From positions 1,054,001-1,118,000 of the forward strand of contig NZ_AP027732.1 of the NCBI RefSeq assembly GCF_030296615.1: 64,000 bases of DNA, given 5' to 3'. Under the pieces are notes generated by a model, which was not told the DNA's origin, did no database searches, and saw only the letters and a program-made list of their open reading frames with translations. Positions 24,473 to 32,634 of the stretch are shown piece after piece. The position numbers were made by a program, and so were the translations under genes. This DNA comes from Frondihabitans sucicola. Its GTDB lineage: Bacteria > Actinomycetota > Actinomycetes > Actinomycetales > Microbacteriaceae. Positions within the stretch are counted from its first letter, which is position 1, and each line of letters starts with the position of its first letter.

Positions 24473-25663
24473 TCAGCCCCAGATGCGCTGCGACACGATG
24501 TCAGCGCCCTCGCGCAGGGCGCGCAGCTTCGCCCACCCGACGTCGGTCGCGATGAACTCGTAGCTCGCGAAGGTTCCGAGGCCGCAGTCGATTCCGGCGA
24601 TCACGCGCGTCGGGTCGCCGACGGCGTCGACGACCGCCTGGATTCGGTTCGCCACGACCTGCGGGTGCTCCAGGTAGTTCGTGGTGACGTCGATCACGCC
24701 CGGGATCAGCACCATGCCGTCGGGGAGCGGGTTGTCGCGGAACGCCACGCTCTCGTGCTCGTGGCGCGGGTTGCCCAGCGGGATGCTGAGCGCGCCGACC
24801 TTCGCCTCGTACAGCAGGTCGAGCAGCGCAGCCACGGGGACGTCGTCCTGGTGCGGTCCCTGCCAGTTGCCCCAGCACACGTGCAGGCGCACCTTCTCGG
24901 CGGGAATGTCGGCGAGCGCGAAGTTCATCGCCTCGATGTGCAGCCGCACGCTGTCGAGGAACACGTCGAGCGGGTCGTCGCCGAACATGATCACGCGCTC
25001 CATCGCGAGGTCGGGAGCATCGAGCTGCAGGACGTGCCCCCTCGAGACGATGTACTCGTACTCCTTCTTGAGCTCGGCCGCGACGCCGAAGACGTAGTCG
25101 CGGTCGGTCGCGTAGTCGGGGTTGTCGGCCGAGCGAAGCATCGTGGTGGTGACGATTCCGGGGGAGGCGGCGCTGACGAACGTCTCGCTCACCGCGGGCG
25201 AGATCGCAGGATCGCGGAGCCCCCGGTCGAAGAGATCGAGATCGTAGGTGATGCCGGCCAGCGACTCCTCGTAGTGCACCGCCTGCTGGGCCTCGGCGGT
25301 GTCCCACACCCGCGCCAGGTCTTCGGCCACGCCGATCTGGGTCTCGCCGAACTTCGCCCACTCGGGAAACTTCTGCAGGTCGAGCGACTGCTTGCGCCGG
25401 CTCACCCCGCCGAACCCCGACATGCGCTCGGTCACGTAGGTGGAGAAACCGACGCGCGGCACCTCGCCGTCGTTGACGATGTCGATCCCGGCCTCGACCT
25501 GGCCCTTCAGCACGAGGTCGAGAGCACGAGCGGCCTCGGCGTCGAACTCCGCCTGGTCGAACGGGCGCCGGCGCTCGCGGGCGACGAGGAGCTTCGTCAG
25601 CTCTTTCGTGCGGGGGAGGCTGCCGGTGTGGGTGGTCAGGATGCGGTCGGTGCTCTGCTTCAC
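24473..25663 (-). CDS. cobalamin-independent methionine synthase-like (MetE C-terminal type) protein
   Basis: A 396-residue single-domain relative of the MetE catalytic barrel: ILTTHTGSLPRTKEL at the start, GIDIVNDGEVPRVGFSTYV, the zinc ligand His/Cys in LHVCWGNWQGPH near 290, and the second Cys in GIDCGLGTF near 375. MetE moves a methyl group to homocysteine; short stand-alone members lack the N-terminal folate domain and often use other methyl donors. The actual acceptor here is unknown. It faces an MmyB-type regulator across 100 bases. Confidence 0.87.
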   Translation of the reverse strand: MKQSTDRILTTHTGSLPRTKELTKLLVARERRRPFDQAEFDAEAARALDLVLKGQVEAGIDIVNDGEVPRVGFSTYVTERMSGFGGVSRRKQSLDLQKFPEWAKFGETQIGVAEDLARVWDTAEAQQAVHYEESLAGITYDLDLFDRGLRDPAISPAVSETFVSAASPGIVTTTMLRSADNPDYATDRDYVFGVAAELKKEYEYIVSRGHVLQLDAPDLAMERVIMFGDDPLDVFLDSVRLHIEAMNFALADIPAEKVRLHVCWGNWQGPHQDDVPVAALLDLLYEAKVGALSIPLGNPRHEHESVAFRDNPLPDGMVLIPGVIDVTTNYLEHPQVVANRIQAVVDAVGDPTRVIAGIDCGLGTFASYEFIATDVGWAKLRALREGADIVSQRIWG

Positions 25664-25763
25664 CGATTCAGGCTAGGGCACACGCCCAGGGCACGCCCGT
25701 CTTCCGTTACGCGGGGAGCGGGACTCCCTGGCTGCGGGGCCCGCCGCGGGGGAGGATGACTCC

Positions 25764-26609
25764 ATGGACATGGATCGCGCGCAGCTGGCGCACTTCCTCC
25801 GTCGCCGTCGCGAGGCCCTCGTCCCGGCCGACGTCGGGCTCACGGACGGCGCGCGTCGCCGCACACCCGGACTCCGGCGCGAGGAGGTCGCGATGCTCGC
25901 CGGCATGAGCGTCGACTACGTCGGACGCCTGGAGCAGCAGCGCGCCACCCAGCCCTCGGAGCAGATGCTCAACGCGCTCGTCCGCGCCCTCCGGCTGACC
26001 CTCGACGAGCGGGACCACCTCTACCGGCTCGCGGGTCACAACCCGCCTGCGCGAATCGGCGCGACCGATCACGTGCATCCGACCCTCCTCCGGATCCTCG
26101 ACCGCCTTCACGACACCCCGGCCCAGGTGGTCGACGACCTCGGGACGACGCTCGTGCAGAACCCTCTGGCGGTCGCCCTCCTCGGCGACGACAACCGCTT
26201 CGAGGGGCTCGACCGGTCGCTCGTGCACCGCTGGTTCACCGATCCGCGCGCTCGCGACGTCTACCCCGAGCAGGATCACGATCACCAGAGCCGCGTCCAG
26301 GTCGCCGACCTGAGAGCTGCCGTCGGGCGGAGAGGGGCGCAGGATCAGCGGGCCCGCGCCCTGGTCGACAGCCTCCTGGCCCGGAGCGCCGAGTTCCGGT
26401 CCCTCTGGGAGGAGCACGACGTCGCGGTCCGCCGGGGCGAGGAGAAGCGGATCGCCCACCCGCAGCTCGGCGTGATCGAGGTGCAGTGCCAGATCCTCAA
26501 GGTGAACGACGACTCGCAGTGGCTGCTCGTCTTCACGGCGACGCCGGGCACCGAGTCGGCCGGCCGGCTCGAGCTGCTCGGTGTGATCGGGCAGGGCTTG
26601 CTGGCGTAG
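25764..26609 (+). CDS. helix-turn-helix regulator with MmyB-like ligand domain
   Basis: A 281-residue regulator. The N-terminal XRE helix-turn-helix (TPGLRREEVAMLAGMSVDYVGRLEQQRATQPSEQMLNAL) is followed by the MmyB-like (PAS-like) domain with PTLLRILDRLHDTPAQVVDD and LFTATPGTES. This family binds small hydrophobic ligands and usually controls an adjacent oxidoreductase or transferase gene. Divergent from the MetE-like gene, its likely target. Confidence 0.88.
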   Translation: MDMDRAQLAHFLRRRREALVPADVGLTDGARRRTPGLRREEVAMLAGMSVDYVGRLEQQRATQPSEQMLNALVRALRLTLDERDHLYRLAGHNPPARIGATDHVHPTLLRILDRLHDTPAQVVDDLGTTLVQNPLAVALLGDDNRFEGLDRSLVHRWFTDPRARDVYPEQDHDHQSRVQVADLRAAVGRRGAQDQRARALVDSLLARSAEFRSLWEEHDVAVRRGEEKRIAHPQLGVIEVQCQILKVNDDSQWLLVFTATPGTESAGRLELLGVIGQGLLA

Positions 26610-26758
26610 CGCGAACAGGCCCCGCCGGGTGGGTTCGGGCCAGGACGCGCCCCTCGGCGCGGAGTGGGCGGAACCCGCCCACCCAAACAGGTCACTGCTA
26701 GGGACACGGACCTAGGCTGGACGCGAACCGACAACGACGCCAACGCAAAGGACCCCTC

Positions 26759-27898
26759 GTGAGCGACTCGACCGGCAACGCATCGCCGCAGCCCGGCTGG
26801 TACCCCAACCCTTCCGGCGAGGCCGGCTACCGGTGGTGGGACGGCCGTTCCTGGACGGAGCACGTCCGCGCTCCCGAGCCGACGGCTCCGCTGCACCAGC
26901 ACGACTCGGTTCCGCGGCAGGCTCCCACTCCGGCCCCGCAGGTCGACCCGGCTCCCGTCCCGGCGCCTTCGTCGGTCACCGAGCCCGAGACCACGGTGCC
27001 GACGGCCCAGGAGGCGGCGCCCGGCGGGCGTGACGATGACCGGCCGGCGTACGGGGAGCGGATCCCTGGTTACCAGACGCCCGGCAGCTCGGCGGCGGCT
27101 CCGCGCTACGGCGAGAATGCTCCTCAGCAGCCCGGCGTCGGCCAGCAGCCCTACGGCCACCAGGGTTCCGCGGGTGCGTACGGCCAGCAGCAGCCGAGCC
27201 AGCAGCAGTACGGGCAGCAGGGCTACGGGCAGCAGCAGCCCTACGGGCAGCAGCAGTACGGCCAGCAGCAGCCGTATGGCCAGCAGGGTCACGGCCAGCA
27301 GCAGTACGGTCAGCAGCAGTACGGTCAGCAGCAGTACGGTCAGCAGCAGTACGGCCAGCAGCCCTATCCGGGCCAGCCCGGCTACGGCTACGCGCCCACG
27401 ACCTTCCCGAAGGCGCCGGCGGGGGCCAAGATCTACAACCTCTTCATCTGGATCATCGTCGCTCTGCCGATCCTGTCGATCATCCTGAACCTCCTTTCGG
27501 TCAGCAGCATCGAGCCGATCCTGGAGGACGTCCTCAAGCAGGCCCAGGCCAACCCGGGCGCGCAGACCATCCCGACGACCCCGGCCACCACGCCGTGGGA
27601 GGTCGCGTCGCAACTCATCGGGCTCGCGATCGCGGCGGCCACGATCGTGCTCGCCTACTTCGACTGGAAGGCGCTCAAGGCGCAGGGCATCGCGCGTCCG
27701 TTCCACTGGGCGTTCGCCTTCTTCGCGCTCGCGACGCCGCTGGTCTACATCATCGGCCGGTCGGTCGTCGTCCGTCGCCGTGCTGGGCGTGGCCTCCTGC
27801 CGATGTGGATCTCGATCGGCATCCTCGTCGTCGGCTTCATCGTGGGGCTGTCGATCGTCATCGGCATCATCTCCGCGGTGGCCACGACGCTCAACTAG
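26759..27898 (+). CDS. DUF2510 membrane protein with YGQQ-repeat segment
   Basis: A 379-residue protein in three parts. Residues 10-45 form a DUF2510 motif ([26 protein letters not shown]). Residues 125-210 are a low-complexity Tyr/Gly/Gln segment of about 15 YGQQ-type units. Residues 222-378 hold four hydrophobic segments, including [19 protein letters not shown] and [21 protein letters not shown]. The protein probably interacts with others through the disordered segment at the membrane; function unknown. The GTG start follows a spaced aaaggacccctc. Confidence 0.85.
   Translation: MSDSTGNASPQPGWYPNPSGEAGYRWWDGRSWTEHVRAPEPTAPLHQHDSVPRQAPTPAPQVDPAPVPAPSSVTEPETTVPTAQEAAPGGRDDDRPAYGERIPGYQTPGSSAAAPRYGENAPQQPGVGQQPYGHQGSAGAYGQQQPSQQQYGQQGYGQQQPYGQQQYGQQQPYGQQGHGQQQYGQQQYGQQQYGQQQYGQQPYPGQPGYGYAPTTFPKAPAGAKIYNLFIWIIVALPILSIILNLLSVSSIEPILEDVLKQAQANPGAQTIPTTPATTPWEVASQLIGLAIAAATIVLAYFDWKALKAQGIARPFHWAFAFFALATPLVYIIGRSVVVRRRAGRGLLPMWISIGILVVGFIVGLSIVIGIISAVATTLN
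27176..27368 (+). repeat. 12-bp tandem repeats encoding (YGQQ)n
   Basis: The core unit is CAGCAGTACGGT or CAGCAGTACGGG with single-base variants; the four units at 27309-27357 are almost identical. In-frame units can expand or contract by slippage without breaking the protein. Confidence 0.85.
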
Positions 27899-27940
27899 GG
27901 CCGGCGCCGGTCGGCCCCGCGGGCAGCAGGCGCCCGCCGG

Positions 27941-28684
27941 TCAGTTCAGCGCGCGGGAGAGCAGGACGGTCCCGCTCGACTCGTTCCTCACCTCGACGCG
28001 GCGAAGGTCGTTCAGGGTCGTGTCGATCGACCCCGTGGTGCGGGCCGTGGTGCCCGGGTCGGCCGTCCAGGTGGAGACGCGCTGGGTGTGTCCCTGGGCG
28101 TCGGTCACATACAGGCCGTAGCGCCAGGTGTCGTCGCCGGACGAGCCGGATCCTGCTGCGGGTCCGCCGTAGACGCAGGTCATGTCGATCCTGGTCCCCC
28201 ACGCCTTCGTCGTGAAGGCGACGGTCGCGCTGAGGGCACTCGGAACCACCTGCTGCAGCGAGGTCGACGTCGTCGGCTTGGGCTGCGAGGCGAGCGGCGG
28301 CACGACGATGGCGAAGGCGACCACCGCTGCGGCGGCCAGGCCGGCCACGAGAGTGATGCCGAAGCGGCGGCGGCGAGTGCGGCGCACCCGGGAGACGAGG
28401 GCGGGCAGGATCTCGGCGGGCGGCTGGGCGGGGAACGCCTCGTCGACCGCCTCACCGTCGTCGACCGATGCGTCGGCGTCGTCGAGCATCGCGAACGCGT
28501 CCGCCGTCGGCACGGAGGCCAGCAGCCCGGGCATGGCGGCGAAACCCGCCACGGCGCGCTCGCACTCGGGACACGTGGCGAGGTGCTCCTCGAACTCGTG
28601 CCGCTCGGCCGGCGACAGCGCTCCGAGGACGTAGGCGGCATCCCACTCGCCGTAGCGCTCGCTGTGATCTCTCTGGTCGGTCAT
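27941..28684 (-). CDS. anti-sigma factor with zinc-binding (ZAS/RskA-type) domain
   Basis: A 247-residue anti-sigma protein. The N-terminal ZAS motif is HEFEEHLATCPEC (Hx3CxxC) near residue 30; one membrane helix (FGITLVAGLAAAAVVAFAIVVPPL) lies near 110; the C-terminal extracellular domain has an RskA-like ending (TLNDLRRVEVRNESSGTVLLSRALN). It should hold the ECF sigma factor inactive until a signal triggers proteolysis. Its ATG overlaps the sigma stop (ATGA). Confidence 0.88.
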   Translation of the reverse strand: MTDQRDHSERYGEWDAAYVLGALSPAERHEFEEHLATCPECERAVAGFAAMPGLLASVPTADAFAMLDDADASVDDGEAVDEAFPAQPPAEILPALVSRVRRTRRRRFGITLVAGLAAAAVVAFAIVVPPLASQPKPTTSTSLQQVVPSALSATVAFTTKAWGTRIDMTCVYGGPAAGSGSSGDDTWRYGLYVTDAQGHTQRVSTWTADPGTTARTTGSIDTTLNDLRRVEVRNESSGTVLLSRALN

Positions 28685-29187
28685 TGGGTGATCCCGCGTT
28701 CCTGCATGGCGAGACGGAGAGCTCGCAGGCCGTAGTGCATGCGTGACTTGACCGTCCCCTCGGGGATGTCGAGCTCGCGAGCGATCTCGGCGACCGAGCG
28801 GCCGCCGTAGTAGGCGTGGACGATGACCGCCCGGTGCTCCGGCCCGAGTGAGGCGAGGGCGTCGGAGACCGACCAGGCGTCGAGCAGAGCGTCGGCGCGG
28901 TCGGCGGCTTCCGGCTCGGGCAGGATCTCGGTCGGGAACTCGTGCGTGTGCCGCGCGCTGCGTCGGTCGTCGATGACGAGGTTCCGGGCGACGGTGAACA
29001 GCCAGGCCCGGGCGGAGGCTTCACGCTGGTCGAGGACGCTCGGCTTCTTCCACGCGCGGAGGAGGGTCTCCTGCACGATGTCGGAGGCGAGGGCGGTGTC
29101 GTGGGTCAGCCCGACCACATAGCGCCAGAGCGGCGCGGCGTGCTCGTCGTGCAGGGCACGCAGCAGAGTGGCGTCGTCGTCGACCAT
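28681..29187 (-). CDS. ECF sigma factor
   Basis: A 168-residue group IV sigma factor with region 2 (DIVQETLLRAWKKP, then RAWLFTVARNLVIDDRRSAR) and region 4 (YYGGRSVAEIARELDIPEGTVKSRMHYGLRALR). It is co-transcribed with its anti-sigma factor. Upstream (around 29235-29260) lies TGAACC, a possible ECF -35 for autoregulation, but I cannot fix the -10. Confidence 0.9.
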   Translation of the reverse strand: MVDDDATLLRALHDEHAAPLWRYVVGLTHDTALASDIVQETLLRAWKKPSVLDQREASARAWLFTVARNLVIDDRRSARHTHEFPTEILPEPEAADRADALLDAWSVSDALASLGPEHRAVIVHAYYGGRSVAEIARELDIPEGTVKSRMHYGLRALRLAMQERGITQ

Positions 29188-29319
29188 GCTCGTCCTCTCC
29201 CGCTCGCGGTGTGCCTTCGGTCACTAGATCACACGTGGCGTCGGGACAAAAGGTTCACTCGCGCTTGTCTGGGCGAAACCTCCGTTCCTGGCCGGTCGCG
29301 GCGGCGTAGCGTTCCGGCC

Positions 29320-29643
29320 ATGGATCAGCTCACGGAACGTGAGGCGGCAGCTCTGGCTCTCGCTCTGGTCGCCGTCGCGACCGCTTCGGTGGACGGCGGG
29401 GAGGACGCGCAGTCCGCGAGCGAGGGCGGGCTCGTCGAACTCGTCGACGAGATGTGCGACGTACCGCTGACCGAACGGCAGGCCAGCGTGATCGAGACCA
29501 TGGGAACCGCGAGTGCCGCCCTCACCGCCGGGCTCGGCGCCGCGCTCGCCGGGGAGCACGGCTGCGACGTCGCCGACGTCCTCCGTCTCGCCGCGCGGGC
29601 AGTGATCGGCCAGACGCCTGGCGACGACAAGCGGGCGGCCTGA
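29320..29643 (+). CDS. hypothetical protein, helical
   Basis: A 107-residue, Ala-rich, acidic, helical protein (MDQLTEREAAALALALVAVA...). It has no signal peptide or Cys cluster (two isolated Cys). TAGCGT at 29307-29312, seven bases before the ATG, fits a leaderless transcript. Not recognised. Confidence 0.55.
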   Translation: MDQLTEREAAALALALVAVATASVDGGEDAQSASEGGLVELVDEMCDVPLTERQASVIETMGTASAALTAGLGAALAGEHGCDVADVLRLAARAVIGQTPGDDKRAA

Positions 29644-29771
29644 CGGAGCCCTCGCGCGGGCATCGATTCCGCGGCGACACGCCGCGTGTGCACGAGCGCG
29701 GGCATTCTCGTGCCCCATGCTTCTGAGAGGCGCTCGACCGACGCCGGAACCCTCTCGCCACAGGAGCACGA

Positions 29772-30167
29772 ATGCTCGTCGCAGCCCAGGTCGTGGCCGC
29801 GCTCGCCGCGCTCCTCCACGTCGTCTTCTTCCTGTTCGAGAGCGTCTTCTGGAGCAGGCCGAAGATCTACGGCCGCTTCGGGATCGCCACCCAGGCGGAG
29901 GCCGACACCATCAGGCCCATGGCGTACAACCAGGGCTTCTACAACCTGGCCCTGGCGCTCGGCGTCATCGTCGGGATCTTCTTGCTCGAGGGGTCGTCCG
30001 GCATGTTCGTCGCCGGCAAGACCCTGGTCATCTTCGGCACGGCGTGCATGGTCGTCGCGGGGATCGTGCTCGCCTCGACGGGGCGCAGCTATCGGAGCGC
30101 GGCGGCGCTGCAGTTCGTGCCCGCCGTCGTCGCGCTCATACTCACTTCTTTGGTACCTGCGGCCTGA
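29772..30167 (+). CDS. DUF1304 integral membrane protein
   Basis: A 131-residue membrane protein with four hydrophobic segments and the DUF1304 markers HVVFFLFESVFW and AYNQGFYNLALALG. Function unknown in the family. AGGAG precedes the ATG (acaggagcacga). The gene stands alone. Confidence 0.87.
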   Translation: MLVAAQVVAALAALLHVVFFLFESVFWSRPKIYGRFGIATQAEADTIRPMAYNQGFYNLALALGVIVGIFLLEGSSGMFVAGKTLVIFGTACMVVAGIVLASTGRSYRSAAALQFVPAVVALILTSLVPAA

Positions 30168-30264
30168 TCCACAGCCCCGAGGATCAGCCTTGGGGAGGAT
30201 GCCGGAACCGGAGAAGTGAAGTGAAGTAGAACCACACACGATGAGTTGTGAATGGGGTGGCGAA

Positions 30265-30552
30265 GTGAATGCTTACGGGGAGCTTGCACGTGATCTGTGG
30301 AGGGCTGCCGACGAGCGGCGCTTCCTCGCGATGGAGAGGCCGGACGACTTCTTCGGCGAGCTCGGGTCGCGGGTCGAGAAACGCGTCGCCGAACTGATCC
30401 CGATCTTCGCCGGCGACGCCCCGACCAACGAGCCGGCCCGCTGTCGCGACCTGCGCCTCCGCAAGGCCAAGAAGCAGTCCGAAGAGGTGGCTTATCAGGA
30501 GCTCATCTTCTCGCAGTCGGTCGTGCCGGCGTCGGAGCTCGTCGAGGCGTGA
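30265..30552 (+). CDS. small conserved hypothetical protein
   Basis: A 95-residue charged protein from GTG 30265 (NAYGELARDLWRAADERRF...) with a helical, Arg/Lys-rich C-terminal half (RLRKAKKQSEEVAYQE). GGGGTGG lies four bases before this GTG, a better ribosome-binding site than that of the alternative ATG at 30241. The direct repeat gtgaagtgaagtag upstream (30214-30229) is of unknown meaning. No family recognised; base composition is slightly lower in GC than the neighbours. Confidence 0.55.
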   Translation: MNAYGELARDLWRAADERRFLAMERPDDFFGELGSRVEKRVAELIPIFAGDAPTNEPARCRDLRLRKAKKQSEEVAYQELIFSQSVVPASELVEA

Positions 30553-30629
30553 CGGTGCGCTGCGTCGCCTGCCGGGTGGCGTGATCCTGCGCGGCCTTTC
30601 GCAGCTTCGCCGCCTGGGATAATCGACAG

Positions 30630-31513
30630 GTGACTTCTTCTGCGCCTGCCCTCGGACTTCTCCTCGACGTCGACGGCCCGATCGCCAGTCCGGTCACCCG
30701 GAGCATCAACCTCCCCGCGATCACTCGCGACCTCGTCGCGCTCGCGTCGGAGGGGTTCCGCTGATCTTCAACACCGGTCGCTCCGACGCCTTCATCCGCG
30801 ACGAGGTCGTCAGGCCGCTGATCGCCGCCGGGCTGCCGGCCGACGCGCGCGTGCACGGTGTCTGCGAGAAGGGCGCCGTCTGGTTCTCGATCGGGCCGCA
30901 GTTCGGGCCCACCGGCATCGGAGGGCTGAGTGTCGACGAGTCCCTCGCCATGCCCGCCGACTTCGCGACGGAGATCGAGACTCTCGTCGCGTCCCGGTTC
31001 GCAGACGACGTCTTCTTCGACCGCACCAAGCGCGCCATGGTCTCCGTCGAGCAGCTCACGTCGATCGACACCGACGCCTACCTCGCGCTGCAGCCCGTGT
31101 TCGACGCGCTGGCGATGGAGGCGCTGCAGCGCCGGGGCTTCGGAGTCCGGCGCCTGGACGACGTCCGACCGGACGCCTCGGGCGAGGTGCAGTGGCGGAT
31201 CGATCCGACCATCATCTCGACCGACATCGAGTCGATCCTCCTCGGCAAAGACCTCGGCGCCCGCCGTGCCCTCACCCTCCTCTCGGCCGACGGAGAACTC
31301 CCTCTCGCCTGGCGTACTGTCGGCGACTCGCGCAGCGACTACGCCATGGCCGACTGGCTGCACGCGGCGGGCTACACCGTCGAACACGTCGACGTGCGGC
31401 CGGCCGACGGTGTGCCCTCGAAGGCCTACCCGATCCGCGTGTCGGCGACCGGTGCCATCCACGACGAGGCCGGGGCGGAGTTCCTGGCGGGGTGGTTGGG
31501 CGAGGTGGCGTAG
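30630..31513 (+). pseudogene. HAD-superfamily hydrolase-like protein, frame broken at about 30754
   Basis: About 294 residues. The N-terminus has HAD motif I as LLLDVDGPIAS, then NTGRSDAFI and a C-terminal TVGDSRSDYAMADWL (motif IV-like Asp pair). As sequenced the frame stops after 44 codons; one G added in GGGG at 30752-30755 gives SEGVPLIFNTGRS and opens the frame to 31513. GATAAT at 30618-30623 is six bases before the GTG, a leaderless promoter pattern. Substrate unknown. The 190 bases after it (31514-31701) show no credible gene. Confidence 0.75.
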
Positions 31514-31701
31514 GGGGCTTCGCTTGTGCGCGTGTGCGGCGTCTCTCCGGCTGAGCAGGTCGGCCGGTCGCAGAGGAGGCGTGCTGAGCGCAGCACGAGA
31601 ACGGGCCTGCAGCGTCGCGAGCGCCTTGAGTCGTGCGTGATCCTGCGCCGCCCGGAAGGACGCTTGCGCGAATCCCGTGGTCGGCGTGAAGCGGGCACGC
31701 G

Positions 31702-32478
31702 TCAGGTCTGACAGCGCGGGCACCAGTAGGTGTCGCGGAGCTCCAGCTCGGACTCGCCGAGGGAGCCGCGCCGGATCGTCGTTCCGCAGCGGAGACAGGG
31801 CTTGCCGGCGCGGCCGTAGACCCAGTCGGTCGCCCCGCGGAGCGTGCCGGTGGTGGTGCGCTCGACGCGGTCTTTGTTGGCGTGGATCAGGCGGTGGGCG
31901 AGGGTGACCAGGCGCGGCAGGTCGGGGACGTCGCCGACCGGGCGGGTCGGGAGCACCCCGCGGAGGAAGCAGAGTTCGTTGCGGTAGACGTTCCCGAGAC
32001 CGGCGAGGGTTCGCTGGTCGAGGAGCGCTAGTCCGATTTCGCGAGCAGGATCACGGGAGAGGTTGGCCAGCGCTGTGTCTGCGTCCCAGCCGGGGCCGAG
32101 GAGATCGGGGCCGAGGTAGCCGACCACCGAGTCGTCGGGATCGCGCGGCACGAGCTCGACGACGCCGAGGTCGAAGCCCACGGTCACCCAGTCGGCCGTC
32201 TCGAGCACGACTCGCGCCTGGTAGGCGGGACGCCGCCACGCGGTTCCGTGCCGGTAGCGATGCCAGGAGCCCTCCATTTTGAAGTGGGTGTGCAGGGTGA
32301 GGTCGCCGATGTGGTGGAGCAGGTGCTTGCCGCGGCTGACGACGTCGTCGACCGTGCGGCCGGAGAGGTCGACGGTGGCGAAGGCAGGGACGCGGAAGTC
32401 GGTCGTCGTCAGGACCTGGCCCCGCAGGATCTCGTCGAGGTTCTTGGCTGCGCGGTAGACGGTATCGCCCTCGGGCAC
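31702..32478 (-). CDS. nei: Fpg/Nei family DNA glycosylase (endonuclease VIII)
   Basis: A 258-residue base-excision repair enzyme. The start at GTG 32478 is fixed by catalysis: the mature protein must begin Pro-Glu (PEGDTVYRAAKNLDEIL). Other markers are HTHFKMEGSW, the LLDQRTLAGLGNVYRNELCF helix-two-turn-helix segment, and a C-terminal zinc finger (CLRC ... WCPRC). It removes oxidised pyrimidines. It lies 156 bases downstream of the helicase gene lhr on the same strand, a conserved actinobacterial pairing. Confidence 0.92.
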   Translation of the reverse strand: MPEGDTVYRAAKNLDEILRGQVLTTTDFRVPAFATVDLSGRTVDDVVSRGKHLLHHIGDLTLHTHFKMEGSWHRYRHGTAWRRPAYQARVVLETADWVTVGFDLGVVELVPRDPDDSVVGYLGPDLLGPGWDADTALANLSRDPAREIGLALLDQRTLAGLGNVYRNELCFLRGVLPTRPVGDVPDLPRLVTLAHRLIHANKDRVERTTTGTLRGATDWVYGRAGKPCLRCGTTIRRGSLGESELELRDTYWCPRCQT

Positions 32479-32634
32479 GGTCAGCGGCCTCTCGGGCTGC
32501 ACGGGGCCACCCGGCGTGCAGCAGGGCCGCGGCCCACAGCGCCGCGCGACCAGTGTGCCCCGAGTCGGCCCGAGCGACGGGGCCCCAGCGCCGGGCCCCC
32601 GGCCGGGAGGATCGCGTCGCCGAGCGTCTGCCGC

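Noticed and set aside
24665..25759. 364-codon plus-strand frame opposite the MetE-like gene
   Set aside because: Gly/Val/Arg/His-rich shadow; no start signal.
27176..27368. CRISPR-like array
   Set aside because: Units are contiguous 12-mers without spacers, in frame in a coding sequence.
31514..31723. minus-strand frame beginning MPALSDLTRARF downstream of nei
   Set aside because: No ribosome-binding site or recognisable protein; Arg/Ala-rich.
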